DNA of 47,905 nucleotides from the IMG/VR virus record IMGVR_UViG_3300028025_003813, positions 1-47,905 of that record. One strand, written 5' to 3'. The notes beneath the pieces are model-generated. The model worked only from the letters and a program-made list of their open reading frames with translations, did not search any database and was not told where the DNA came from. The position numbers and the translations under genes were made by a program. Shown here piece by piece: positions 27,191-35,543 of the stretch. The stretch is from a virus. Within the stretch, counting starts at the first letter, position 1. The number at the start of each line of letters is the position of its first letter.

Positions 27191-29593
27191 TTACATAAGA
27201 CCTAAGTCAAATTCTTCTGCTCCAGAGTTTTCAAAATCTTTTGGCAATGTATTGTTTTTTCTTTGCTCAATTAATTCTGATTGTTGTGTAGCTTGTATTT
27301 TTGTTCTTTGATCTTTTCTATCTTCTGCTTGTTGCAGTTTTTGATTAGCAATATCCACTTGTAATTTTGCTAATTCGAAATCATATTGAAATTGTTCTGC
27401 CATAAGCAATTTCTTAATTTCTAATTCCTGTTGCATTCTTTGTATCTCAAATTGAGATTTTGATTGCAATACTTGTATTTCGGTTTGAGCCAATGCCTCC
27501 CTTTTCTGTACCTCAGCCATAGCGGCCGCTTCTGAGGCCTGTGCTTGAGCTTGACCCTGGGCGCGTATCATTTCTTGTTGGTTAGCTTGGTCTTTCTCTT
27601 GTTTTTTCTTCTTCTTGAATTTTAAAGCTTGATTAGCTAAACCTATATTGCTTATTTGGTTTAAATCAATTACATCTTCAAGATCTATATTACCAGATTG
27701 CAATGCTATTTGTACATTTCTTTCAAATGCTGCTTTTTCTTCTTCTTCTGGTTCTAACTCTAAGAAAATACCGAAGTCATGCATATTAAGATTCTCAATT
27801 TCCTTTAGTGTTTCAACATTGAATAAAGATATACTCTCTATTAAGGATTGTTTTGTCAATGGAAAATTAAGCGAATCCGCAATTCTTAAAGATATATTCT
27901 CACAAGTTCTCAATGTTAAATATAAACTAGCATCTTTAATATGTCTTGTAGCAGTATTAGAATTTGCTGCAGCCATCTTTTGTAATCCAACTAATGCGTC
28001 TTTATCTGGAGTACTTCCATCTCTTGCTTCATTTAATCCCGTAACATCACGTATCATTTGTAAGTAATACTGGTATGTACCTATCAATGCTTGTATTTTA
28101 GCATTTCCGTTTGATGTTTGTAATTCTTGAATTGGCACTTTGCCAGGATTCATTCCTCCATCTTGCGACATAGAACGACCAACAATACTACCTGTTTGGA
28201 AATACATATTTAAAGCTTCCGCTGGATTATAATTTGTTCCATTGCCTAGATCAACTTCGGCTAATCCATCAACATCGACAAATACACCATCAGGGACCAT
28301 TCTTGATAACACTTGTTGTAACTTAAGATGCGTTAACTGAATCATATCAGCAAAAGTAGTTGTTCTACTTACCAATGATTCAATTCTGCCTTTATATATT
28401 CTTGGTGCACAAATGTTATAATTCATCTGTACCTTTGTTGTATCAGCAAATGGTCTAGTCATATTTTCAGCTAACTTCCATTCTAACATTTTCTCAAACC
28501 CAAGAATCTTAGCACCTGAATATAATACCTCAATACTTCTTGATACTCTTTTAAAGTTATCATTTTCTGGCGGATTAAAACTATCGTCTTTCTCTATAGC
28601 TTTCTCTAACCCTTGCTCATTATATTTTATTTTAAATACTTGATTTGAATATGTTTTGTATTCAAAGTATAGTACTTGAACAGTTGTATTATCATTACTT
28701 TGTCCAGGATAGTTACGAATATAATTCATATCACCTGGATATTTTTCAATTTCTTTTAAATCCTCATCAGATAAATATGGAAATTGTTTCTTTAATTCTT
28801 CTAAGCTAATAGCTTTAACTTCTCCAACATAATAAACGTCTTCGAAGTTAGGATCTTCTGTATATGAATATACTAAATTTGCAGGATCAACATAATCAAT
28901 AACAATACCATTAGCAGGATTCCATGATGTTTTTGCACATGCAATACCTATAACAGTTAAATCATAATTAAGTCTTTTAGCAATTAAATCATATTTATTT
29001 GTTGCTAATACTTGATTTATAACTTCTTCTTCAGCAATTTCAATAGCTGGCTTATAGTCAAGCTGTAATCTCATTTCTAACTCTTCTGTTGATTCAGGCA
29101 AGTCGTCTGGATTAGTAGTGTTATACATATTGACACCTAGCTTATTTTGTATTTCTGCAAGAAATTCACGCGCCATCATATCTCTAATTATACCTGCAGC
29201 ATAATCAGTTTTTGCTTTAGTGGATGCGGGATCCTGAGCATAGGCTTTTATACTATAACTCTTATTTGATATACCATTAACAACAATGTCAACAAACTTA
29301 GGTAGAATAGGAATTGGTTTCCAGTCTAAATTCAAATAAGATAAATCACCATTAATTGATAATTCATCTTTATATTTTTGTATAGGTTGTTCACCTCTAG
29401 CGTAGAGCCTTAGTCTATGGAAGTTTTGCCAATTAGAACCAAATCTATCATTGCCAGCTCCTCCAACCCTATCTCCCCTAAACCATTCGTTTTCAATAGC
29501 TCTACCAACTAAAGCTCCGTATTCGAGTGATTCCTTTACACTATCAGGTACTACCTGGCTTGGAAAAGAACTGTTACTATTAGTATAAATCAT
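27191..29593 (-). CDS. Portal protein
   Basis: The 800-residue product begins after an A/T-only leader. It has a core with WKPIPILPKFVDIVVNGI at about 90-110, an AKTSWNPANG and IDYVDPANLVYSY segment near 220-245, and a long helix (FADMIQLTHLKLQQVLSRMV) typical of portal stems and crowns. A 100-residue Gln/Ala-rich coiled coil (AQGQAQAQASEAAAMAEVQK, then QRMQQELEIKKLLMAEQFQY) forms the C-terminal barrel-like extension. Length equals that of portals in large Bacteroidota podoviruses. It sits 3 nt downstream of TerL and upstream of the scaffold gene. The portal forms the dodecameric DNA channel and motor docking site. Confidence 0.82.
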   Translation of the reverse strand: MIYTNSNSSFPSQVVPDSVKESLEYGALVGRAIENEWFRGDRVGGAGNDRFGSNWQNFHRLRLYARGEQPIQKYKDELSINGDLSYLNLDWKPIPILPKFVDIVVNGISNKSYSIKAYAQDPASTKAKTDYAAGIIRDMMAREFLAEIQNKLGVNMYNTTNPDDLPESTEELEMRLQLDYKPAIEIAEEEVINQVLATNKYDLIAKRLNYDLTVIGIACAKTSWNPANGIVIDYVDPANLVYSYTEDPNFEDVYYVGEVKAISLEELKKQFPYLSDEDLKEIEKYPGDMNYIRNYPGQSNDNTTVQVLYFEYKTYSNQVFKIKYNEQGLEKAIEKDDSFNPPENDNFKRVSRSIEVLYSGAKILGFEKMLEWKLAENMTRPFADTTKVQMNYNICAPRIYKGRIESLVSRTTTFADMIQLTHLKLQQVLSRMVPDGVFVDVDGLAEVDLGNGTNYNPAEALNMYFQTGSIVGRSMSQDGGMNPGKVPIQELQTSNGNAKIQALIGTYQYYLQMIRDVTGLNEARDGSTPDKDALVGLQKMAAANSNTATRHIKDASLYLTLRTCENISLRIADSLNFPLTKQSLIESISLFNVETLKEIENLNMHDFGIFLELEPEEEEKAAFERNVQIALQSGNIDLEDVIDLNQISNIGLANQALKFKKKKKQEKDQANQQEMIRAQGQAQAQASEAAAMAEVQKREALAQTEIQVLQSKSQFEIQRMQQELEIKKLLMAEQFQYDFELAKLQVDIANQKLQQAEDRKDQRTKIQATQQSELIEQRKNNTLPKDFENSGAEEFDLGLM

Positions 29594-29596
29594 TTA

Positions 29597-31816
29597 TTAT
29601 ATTATTTTTGAAGTATTGCCATTATTGTCGTATCTCTTAAAATTCAAAGGCACTGTCTTTTTTTGTACCTCATGAACGGGAGAATACATGTGCCTATTAC
29701 ATGCCATTATAGCTAAGCCCGAACTAATAGAGGCATCATGCTTTGTTCTATCATTGATATTAAATCTTGCCCAGTCATTTAGTGTCTTTTGAAAATACAT
29801 ATCCCCATGATAATCGCCTTGGATGCCAACATAATTTTCTATATACGTTTCGATTGCTGCTGCATGTGCTTGTATAATATCTTGACCGGAGTTAGGTATA
29901 CCGCCAATCTCTTTCTCTGTTGGAGATAATTTATTCCATGTCTTATCTGGTCTATTCATTGAAAAACCCCTATATCCTCTTCGTTTAAAATAATATAACA
30001 ATCTAGCTTTATTATTCTCTGCTAATATAGGCATACCATAAAACACGCAAGCCATTAATACTTCTTCAAAGAATATTTCCGCTGTTTGCGGTCTGGCTAC
30101 ATATTCAAGAAAGAAATGGTTTGCAGGTATATTTTCCATTGAAAATTTTGTTAACCCGTGTAAAGCTCCGTTAGAACCTCTTGTATCAACTGTTCCTGAT
30201 ATATCATAACTATCACAGCCAAAAGCGCCACAGTGTTCATTACCAGGATATTTGACACCATCTTTTATTATTACGCGGTTTTGTAAGTATTTATCGGGAA
30301 CCCAGGTAATTAAGAATCTTCCATCTTGATTTGGGTAAAACATTACTTTTGAATCTTGTATTCCGTTTTCCCATTGAAAACTTCCACGAGTAATAACATT
30401 TGTATTTCTTAAATCATCATTATAATCAATCTGCTCATATATCTTTGTCAAATTGAATAATGATTGTTTTGTTTCGTCTCTAAAAGCGTGTTGTTCTGTT
30501 CTTGGAAACTGACGGTAATATTCATTTAATGCATCAGAATCTCCTTTTAAGCCTTCAACTTCATTTTGCCAATGCTCAATTACCCCTATTTCAATCCAGT
30601 TGCCATCAACGCCTTTTATTGGTTTTGTCGGAGTATCGAAGACAGGTAGGCCATAAGTATCAATGAATCCCTCGTACGACCATTCCATAGGTATGAACAA
30701 ACTATATAATCCTGAAGCAGTCTGTCCATTGCGGTTTCTTTTTGTAACATCTGAATTGTAATAAAGTTTTTTAAAGTTTTCTCCTCCCTTATCTAAAGCA
30801 TTTGATGTTGATCCCATCATACACTTACCAATAATTCTTGATCCTAATCGTAGACAGGTTTTAGTAACACGCCAGTTATTTAATATATTATCAGGTCGTT
30901 CCCATTTACCACTTTCATCGTGTACTAGTAACTTTAACTTTTCACCATCATAGGAGTTATCTCCTGTGTTCTTCCAGTCAATAGTTGTATCCAATCCATC
31001 TAACTCTTCTAACTTTTCATTAGTATCAAGTTTTTTACGCGTAAGTTTTGATGCAGGTATTCTATATGCTAATTCTGTTTTTGGTCTATCCATACCATCT
31101 TGGATAGGTTTAAAAAAGAATGGGTAATTTATAGATATTGGCACTACTTTGTCTGTGAACATCTTTTTAGCATCTGATCCTGACTTAGAAAGTATACCGT
31201 ATCTGGAATCGCTTGATATAGTGGCTTGATTAACTAGCTCAGCAGAGGACATAAATGAAAACCCGGAACGTCTATTTTTTAAATAAGACATACCGTAACA
31301 TCTACTATCTGCTTTACAAGCTTCCCAGAATATAAAGAACAATCTATTAGATTCTCTGAAATCTGGAGCACCAATATCTATCTTACTCCATTGCAAGTAC
31401 ATGTAGTGTGTACCCGTTATATAAGTAGGTTTCCCATTATTATAAAAAGCGAAACCCTCTTCTCTATATTTAAATTCTTGATCGATGTAATCATACCAAT
31501 GCTCTTTAAAAGCCTCCGGGTATTTATTCCAATCAAAAACATTTTTTATTTTTGATATTTCTTTTGGAATTTCTAATTGTTCCCAATATTGATCTTCCTG
31601 TTTATTAGATCTTTTATATGCTGCGTCTATTAAAGGCAAAGCAATTTTAAGATTTTGTATTTCGTATATTTCACCAATCTTTCCAGTCTTACTGATAACA
31701 ACAACATCATGCTCACGGTTATATCCATATTCCCATTTGTTGTGTCTATTCTTTTGCTTTATTATATTAGGCCTAATGTGATCGGTAATTTCTTTATATA
31801 AAGTTTGTTCGTACAT
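29597..31816 (-). CDS. terL: Terminase large subunit (packaging ATPase/nuclease)
   Basis: In the 739-residue product the ATPase motor comes first. A deviant Walker A (KNRRSGFSF, Lys180 to Phe188) lacks the usual Gly-Lys-Ser. Walker B with catalytic carboxylate is KLLVHDESG (Asp300, Glu301), and a coupling-motif-like MGSTSNALDKGGENF follows. The C-terminal part contains FGCDSYDISGTVDTRGSNGA near residue 530, consistent with an RNase-H-like nuclease aspartate, and ends with NDRTKHDASISSGLAIMAC. The start codon overlaps the stop of the upstream 91-residue gene by one base, and the portal gene begins 3 nt downstream. TerL drives DNA into the prohead and cuts concatemers. Confidence 0.88.
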   Translation of the reverse strand: MYEQTLYKEITDHIRPNIIKQKNRHNKWEYGYNREHDVVVISKTGKIGEIYEIQNLKIALPLIDAAYKRSNKQEDQYWEQLEIPKEISKIKNVFDWNKYPEAFKEHWYDYIDQEFKYREEGFAFYNNGKPTYITGTHYMYLQWSKIDIGAPDFRESNRLFFIFWEACKADSRCYGMSYLKNRRSGFSFMSSAELVNQATISSDSRYGILSKSGSDAKKMFTDKVVPISINYPFFFKPIQDGMDRPKTELAYRIPASKLTRKKLDTNEKLEELDGLDTTIDWKNTGDNSYDGEKLKLLVHDESGKWERPDNILNNWRVTKTCLRLGSRIIGKCMMGSTSNALDKGGENFKKLYYNSDVTKRNRNGQTASGLYSLFIPMEWSYEGFIDTYGLPVFDTPTKPIKGVDGNWIEIGVIEHWQNEVEGLKGDSDALNEYYRQFPRTEQHAFRDETKQSLFNLTKIYEQIDYNDDLRNTNVITRGSFQWENGIQDSKVMFYPNQDGRFLITWVPDKYLQNRVIIKDGVKYPGNEHCGAFGCDSYDISGTVDTRGSNGALHGLTKFSMENIPANHFFLEYVARPQTAEIFFEEVLMACVFYGMPILAENNKARLLYYFKRRGYRGFSMNRPDKTWNKLSPTEKEIGGIPNSGQDIIQAHAAAIETYIENYVGIQGDYHGDMYFQKTLNDWARFNINDRTKHDASISSGLAIMACNRHMYSPVHEVQKKTVPLNFKRYDNNGNTSKII

Positions 31817-32091
31817 TATCTAGACCTCCCTTCTGCAAAACCTTTGAAAACTTTTGTTTCAGTAGTATTTTCTGCTTCATCCATCATTCGCTCTTCTTCC
31901 TGAATACGGCTTAATATTTCAAATGCATCAAAGATTGCAAGCTTTTTTGTGGCTGCTGCATTTTTTAATTTGTCAGCAGATAAATCATCTTCTCCATTTT
32001 CGAGGATAGCTTCTTCGGCCACTTTGATTAATTCTAATACAGCTTTATGACCAGCGGCTATTATATTCCTCTTCGTCTCCTTTATATCCAT
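31816..32091 (-). CDS. Small helical protein upstream of TerL, candidate small terminase subunit
   Basis: This 91-residue helical, Ala/Glu/Lys-rich protein (IIAAGHKAVLELIKVAEEAI, then AATKKLAIFDAFEILSRIQE) ends in KVFKGFAEGRSR. It lies immediately upstream of TerL with a one-base stop/start overlap, the usual place of TerS. Its 5' end overlaps the GroES-like gene by 47 nt in another frame. No helix-turn-helix is obvious and the size is small for TerS, so the role is a proposal from position, helical content and oligomerisation-like pattern. Confidence 0.5.
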   Translation of the reverse strand: MDIKETKRNIIAAGHKAVLELIKVAEEAILENGEDDLSADKLKNAAATKKLAIFDAFEILSRIQEEERMMDEAENTTETKVFKGFAEGRSR

Positions 32092-32647
32092 ATTTAATTA
32101 CAATATCATTAGATTTCATACAATATAATCTCTGATCATCTATGATAAATTCAAATTCCCCATAAGGTTTGTATCCAACTAGATCACCAGGATTGATTCC
32201 GAGCTTGTTTAAGGACTCGTTTCCATATTTTAGTATTCCAATATGCTTACGCTCTTTATCAAGCTTAAATTGGTCTATATTTTTTATTGGTTTAACAAAG
32301 CAACGGTCTCCATAAGAGTGCCATTCATTATTTTTGTTATACAAATAAATTTGGTCAGGAGCACAAAAGTATAAATCTTCTTTGAAGTATGATCTACTAT
32401 TCTTTTGTCTACCTTTAATATCATAAAAGCGTCTAAATACATTATGGTGTATTACAATAATATCACCAGGTTTTATATCGGTTTCAAAAGCCAATGGTAC
32501 AGAAACTACTTCTGCCAATTTATTAACTGATTTGAAACTTTCTATTCTAGTATTTATTATTAATTGTTTACCATTAACATCAATACTATTATTATATCTA
32601 GAGCCTACAGGTTTAATTATAAAATCAAATACAGCTGTCATATTCAT
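32045..32647 (-). CDS. Tandem GroES-like (two-barrel) protein beside the terminase
   Basis: The 200-residue product reads as two GroES-like beta-barrels. The first (about 8-105) starts FIIKPVGSRY and includes DIKPGDIIVIHHNVFRRFYD and an end like EDLYFCAPDQIYLY. The second (about 110-190) starts YGDRCFVKPIKN and includes GINPGDLVGYKPYGEFEFII and LYCMKSNDIVIKYG. These match the GroES pattern of a strand with GDR-x-x-V-K-P, then V-x-x-GD-x-V-x-Y/F, then EY-x-x-x-x-x-x-DI. No clear mobile loop with the hydrophobic GroEL-binding tripeptide is visible, so it may not bind GroEL. It starts 1 nt after the 75-residue gene. The fold is inferred by eye and the function is unknown. Confidence 0.6.
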   Translation of the reverse strand: MNMTAVFDFIIKPVGSRYNNSIDVNGKQLIINTRIESFKSVNKLAEVVSVPLAFETDIKPGDIIVIHHNVFRRFYDIKGRQKNSRSYFKEDLYFCAPDQIYLYNKNNEWHSYGDRCFVKPIKNIDQFKLDKERKHIGILKYGNESLNKLGINPGDLVGYKPYGEFEFIIDDQRLYCMKSNDIVIKYGYKGDEEEYNSRWS

Positions 32648-32648
32648 T

Positions 32649-32876
32649 CTAATATTCTAAATCATATTCAACGGAGATTGCCATGTTTGAATTAAATTTC
32701 TTCCAAGGCATTACTTCTTCGTCTTTTTTAATATATATATTATACGAATTGTCGGTATTATCTAATAAAATATAAGAGATGCGATGCCCTCCGTAAACCT
32801 CTTGACCTACGGAGTAATGCATTGCATCGTCTTTATAATTAGTCCCTATACTTATTTTTCTAACGACTGAGTCCAT
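32649..32876 (-). CDS. Small beta-rich protein of unknown function
   Basis: This 75-residue product contains the strand-turn pattern GQEVYGGHRISYILLDNTDN and YNIYIKKDEEVMPWKKFNSN, ending VEYDLEY. It looks like a small beta barrel or sandwich. It is packed 3 nt after the coiled-coil gene and 1 nt before the GroES-like gene, in the late operon. No motif allows a functional call. Confidence 0.55.
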   Translation of the reverse strand: MDSVVRKISIGTNYKDDAMHYSVGQEVYGGHRISYILLDNTDNSYNIYIKKDEEVMPWKKFNSNMAISVEYDLEY

Positions 32877-32879
32877 TAT

Positions 32880-33131
32880 TTACGCTGGTGCTTGTTCTAG
32901 TACAATTTCAGTATATGATCCATCAGATAGATCAATATTGATTGCCCCATATTCTTTTTCTAATTCAGCTTTGAACTCTTCTGAAGCTTGGTTAACTTCT
33001 GCAACTTGGTGTAGTAATGCGTGTTTTTGCGCTTCTAACACTCCAATATTTGAAAACAGGATGTTTAAATCTTTTTGTTGCTTTGTAATAGTTTCTAATT
33101 GTTCTTGTGTAATTTGTTTTACTACTTCCAT
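32880..33131 (-). CDS. Small coiled-coil protein
   Basis: The 83-residue product is almost entirely helical (EQLETITKQQKDLNILFSNI, GVLEAQKHALLHQVAEVNQA, EEFKAELEKEYGAINIDLSD) with a short beta-like tail ending in QAPA. Heptad-like hydrophobic spacing suggests an oligomeric coiled coil, and the EKEYG-x-INIDL ending recurs in phage proteins I have seen without a known role. It has an A/T-rich leader and lies in the block of small genes upstream of the terminase. Confidence 0.6.
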   Translation of the reverse strand: MEVVKQITQEQLETITKQQKDLNILFSNIGVLEAQKHALLHQVAEVNQASEEFKAELEKEYGAINIDLSDGSYTEIVLEQAPA

Positions 33132-33180
33132 TTTATTTAATTTGATTGTTAATTATTATTATAATGACATTAAAAATATT

Positions 33181-33702
33181 TTAATTCATTTTTTTAGCTT
33201 TACCTAAATTAACTAATATTTGCTTTTCTTTTTCTGTAGCTTTATTGGTTGATTTAGCGCCGCTGGTAATATTATATTGTGTTTTGTTAGTTTCTCTAGC
33301 TTTTGAAGTGAATGCTTTTGCTCTTTCAAATTCTTTCTTAAGTTTAGCATCTTCGCCAAGCTTTGCTTCTTTAACTAATTCTCCTACCCCGCTTACTATT
33401 TTAGCCCTAACTCCTTTTGCCATATTCCCGGGAATATATTTTTTTTCATAAGATTTTGCAGTAGCTGCTCCAGTAGTAACATCAACATTTATGCCTTGAG
33501 TTGCTTTTAAATCAGCAACCTTACCAATTGCTTTTCTAGCCGTTGCCATTTTTTCTTTACCAGCATCATACTTTCTTGTTAATTCGATTTCTGTAACAGG
33601 CTCTTGTTTCATTGGAGAGCAATTCATTAGTGTTGGTGGAATACCATTACCAGTTTTAGGCATATTACCACGACCAGGAGTCATTTTAAATGGACTTTTC
33701 AT
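33181..33702 (-). CDS. Basic Lys/Ala-rich protein with N-terminal Ser-Pro motifs
   Basis: The 173-residue product begins MKSPFKMTPGRGNMPKTG and has CSPMKQEPV at 28-36, the same short Ser-Pro-x-Lys style as several small proteins at the right end of the window. The rest is basic, Lys/Ala/Thr-rich and helical with repeated charged segments (AGKEKMATARKAIGKVADLK, KLKKEFERAKAFTSKARETN). No enzyme motif or membrane segment is present. It may be a DNA-binding or minor head protein. That is inference from charge only. Confidence 0.55.
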   Translation of the reverse strand: MKSPFKMTPGRGNMPKTGNGIPPTLMNCSPMKQEPVTEIELTRKYDAGKEKMATARKAIGKVADLKATQGINVDVTTGAATAKSYEKKYIPGNMAKGVRAKIVSGVGELVKEAKLGEDAKLKKEFERAKAFTSKARETNKTQYNITSGAKSTNKATEKEKQILVNLGKAKKMN

Positions 33703-33712
33703 TCTTTTTGTT

Positions 33713-34069
33713 TTAGTTGTTTAGTTTTCTTTTATATATTAATTGACCAGGAGCATCACTAACGTAATCTGCAACCATAGTATTTTTATCCACAATTATA
33801 AATTTAGCAATGCTACCCCAGTTATTTGGCTCATGTAACATTTCTAAATAAAAAGCATTTTTGTTAAATTGATAACCAATTGTTTTAAAATAATTATCAG
33901 TTACCATAGAATAAGCAGAAATATATAAATCTTCTTTACTTTCAACTTTGAAGTTTAATATCACTGTTTCGGATTCCCATGTTCCCACTAAAAATTCTTT
34001 TGTTATTTTTTGGGCGCTTAATGATAAACAAATAAAAAATAATGCTAATAATAATACTAATTTTTTCAT
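33713..34069 (-). CDS. Secreted small beta-barrel-like protein with signal peptide
   Basis: The 118-residue product has a clear signal peptide (MKKLVLLLALFFICLSLSAQ) with a type I cleavage site after SA, leaving an N-terminal Gln, typical of Bacteroidota exports. The mature part (ITKEFLVGTWESETVILNFK, then YQFNKNAFYLEMLHEP and an end YKRKLNN) has the GTWE-plus-strands pattern of small lipocalin-like domains. No lipobox cysteine is at the cleavage site. In a late phage operon a periplasmic or surface role such as host-envelope modification is possible but unproven. It overlaps no neighbour and has an A/T-rich leader. Confidence 0.65.
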   Translation of the reverse strand: MKKLVLLLALFFICLSLSAQKITKEFLVGTWESETVILNFKVESKEDLYISAYSMVTDNYFKTIGYQFNKNAFYLEMLHEPNNWGSIAKFIIVDKNTMVADYVSDAPGQLIYKRKLNN

Positions 34070-34110
34070 AATATATTAAATTAAAGTTATAATATTATTA
34101 TTACACGTAT

Positions 34111-34425
34111 TTATTGCTTTTTATAAGCTTCTGCTTCCCAAGGTAATGTTTTAGCTCCTTCTTTCATTTTTGAACGTGGATATTTTTTACCCTTCCAGTA
34201 AACATTTGATTCATCATAGCCCAAGTCACCTCTTTTCATTTGATCAATGTGTATAAGCTCGTGCTCAACCGTTTTATTCTTTTTTAACTCAATTGGCGAT
34301 ATATCTTTATTAACTAGGATTGTGCCATTAGATTGCGCCATCCCTAATACATTATTGTCCATGTCCTTACTATATATTGGAGTATTGTCAATATTGTAAG
34401 GCGGTCCAGCCATCTTGAATGCCAT
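34111..34425 (-). CDS. Small zinc metallopeptidase-like protein (HELIH motif)
   Basis: The 104-residue product carries HELIH at 55-59 in KTVEHELIHIDQMKRGDLGY, followed by a basic segment and PWEAEAY (Glu97 or Glu99 as possible third ligand). This is the minimal zincin pattern H-E-x-x-H plus downstream Glu. The N-terminal region (AGPPYNIDNTPIYSKDMDNN) looks like a substrate or assembly tail. Candidates are a virion-maturation protease or an inactive structural relative; no family is recognised with certainty. Its ATG follows a CAATATATC leader. Confidence 0.65.
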   Translation of the reverse strand: MAFKMAGPPYNIDNTPIYSKDMDNNVLGMAQSNGTILVNKDISPIELKKNKTVEHELIHIDQMKRGDLGYDESNVYWKGKKYPRSKMKEGAKTLPWEAEAYKKQ

Positions 34426-34440
34426 GATATATTGCTTTAA

Positions 34441-34605
34441 TTATTTATCTTTATTTTTATCTCCAAAGTGACTATATATTCTAATTGCAGTATAACCAAT
34501 AGAAAGTATAAGAAGAATTATTTTTAATGCTGGTTCTAAATTTGTCATTGACAGAGATAGCGCTGCCGCATTTAATCCATATAGTTTAATATCAGTTGTG
34601 TCCAT
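34441..34605 (-). CDS. Small single-membrane-helix protein, holin-like candidate
   Basis: This 54-residue frame starts with ATG at 34605, sharing one base with the stop of the upstream gene (TAATG), and ends with TAA at 34441. The product has a short polar N terminus, one hydrophobic helix (ALKIILLILSIGYTAIRIY) and a charged C terminus (GDKNKDK), like small class III holins or membrane accessory proteins. It fills the only gap between the metallopeptidase gene and the 67-residue gene. It lies 3 kb from the lysis cassette, so the lytic role is uncertain. Confidence 0.5.
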   Translation of the reverse strand: MDTTDIKLYGLNAAALSLSMTNLEPALKIILLILSIGYTAIRIYSHFGDKNKDK

Positions 34606-34808
34606 TAAAGTTTACATTTCGCTCTCTGAGTGATAGGAGCAGCGTTATACATAGTGGGAGTCTTTTTAACTTCCATTCCATTTTTTCCGTTGCTCGAACC
34701 TGGACCCATTGGGAAACCGCTCATATCTAATGGGCCATCCCATAAAGCGTTAGCTCCTGTGATACCGTTATTTTCTATTCTTTTAACAGCAGGTGTTACT
34801 TTTCTCAT
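34605..34808 (-). CDS. Small Gly/Pro-rich protein of unknown function
   Basis: The 67-residue product begins MRKVTPAVKRIENNG and is rich in Gly, Asn, Pro and Met (GPLDMSGFPMGPGSSNGKNG), ending QRAKCKL. It appears disordered and resembles the Gly/Pro-rich protein encoded just upstream. The stop overlaps the start of the next small membrane gene (TAATG). Low-complexity composition makes the call cautious, but overlap and spacing suit a real gene. Confidence 0.45.
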   Translation of the reverse strand: MRKVTPAVKRIENNGITGANALWDGPLDMSGFPMGPGSSNGKNGMEVKKTPTMYNAAPITQRAKCKL

Positions 34809-34839
34809 ACCTTATATTTGTTATTAATCGATTACTATT

Positions 34840-35100
34840 TTAAATTGTTGGTCCCATTACACGATCATAAGATCCATCAGTAGGCATTCCAAATACACCG
34901 GTCATTGTAGACTGCATTTTTGGATTAAAATTTACAGGCGCACCAGATGGTTTTATACCTGGGTTGAATGTACTAGGTATTGAAGCTATTGGGGCATCAG
35001 GAATTGTTACCCCGCTTAAACTCATATTTGTAGTAGTTGCACCGCTTGGTAAAATGCCTGAATTATTAGGCACAGCTCCCATTTGATTGTTGTATCTCAT
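34840..35100 (-). CDS. Small Pro/Gly/Ser-rich protein of unknown function
   Basis: This 86-residue low-complexity product is rich in Pro, Gly, Ser, Thr and Asn (ILPSGATTTNMSLSGVTIPD, FNPGIKPSGAPVNFNPKMQS). It has no hydrophobic helix or catalytic motif and looks extended, perhaps a minor virion component. The start overlaps the stop of the winged-helix gene by 4 nt (ATGA), which supports translation. Confidence 0.45.
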   Translation of the reverse strand: MRYNNQMGAVPNNSGILPSGATTTNMSLSGVTIPDAPIASIPSTFNPGIKPSGAPVNFNPKMQSTMTGVFGMPTDGSYDRVMGPTI

Positions 35101-35543
35101 CTTGTTTTGTCTTTGTTTAAATTATTTATTGCTGAACGTAATACAATATCTGTATATGTATTATTCTTCATTATTTTATTGCTTCTTGCTGTAGTTGGAA
35201 TATCTTCTTCCCCTAGCATAATTCGGTACATTCTATGTATTAGTTGTTTGCACTTGAATGAAACTTTATATATGTTATACTTCTGGGTTGTACGGTTTCT
35301 ATTTCTCCATACCACTATCCATCCTTCTTTTAACAAATTGTTCCAGCGCTTATTGTCCCAACTATATGCGTATGTACCTATCTTATAATCTTGCTTGGTA
35401 AAAAAGTCCATGCAGTCAAAATATATTAATAATTCTAAATCAGCGTCAGTAAGATCATAATTTCTACAAGCCCATCTGCGTATTAACCTATAATGTTTTA
35501 ATAAGCCAAGACTTTTTATATCACTAGCCTCTATTCTTCTCAT
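35097..35543 (-). CDS. Winged-helix-like putative DNA-binding protein
   Basis: The 148-residue product is basic, with a helical region (SLGLLKHYRLIRRWACRNYD, then LTDADLELLIYFDCMDFFTK) followed by a helix and wing-like segment (WDNKRWNNLLKEGWIVVWRN) ending RTTQKYNIYKVSFKCKQLIH. This order resembles MarR/PadR-type winged-helix proteins: two helices, a recognition helix rich in Asn/Arg/Trp and a beta hairpin. The C-terminal part is basic. It overlaps groES by 4 nt (ATGA) and the next gene by 4 nt. It could regulate late genes, or be a structural DNA-binder. Confidence 0.6.
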   Translation of the reverse strand: MRRIEASDIKSLGLLKHYRLIRRWACRNYDLTDADLELLIYFDCMDFFTKQDYKIGTYAYSWDNKRWNNLLKEGWIVVWRNRNRTTQKYNIYKVSFKCKQLIHRMYRIMLGEEDIPTTARSNKIMKNNTYTDIVLRSAINNLNKDKTR

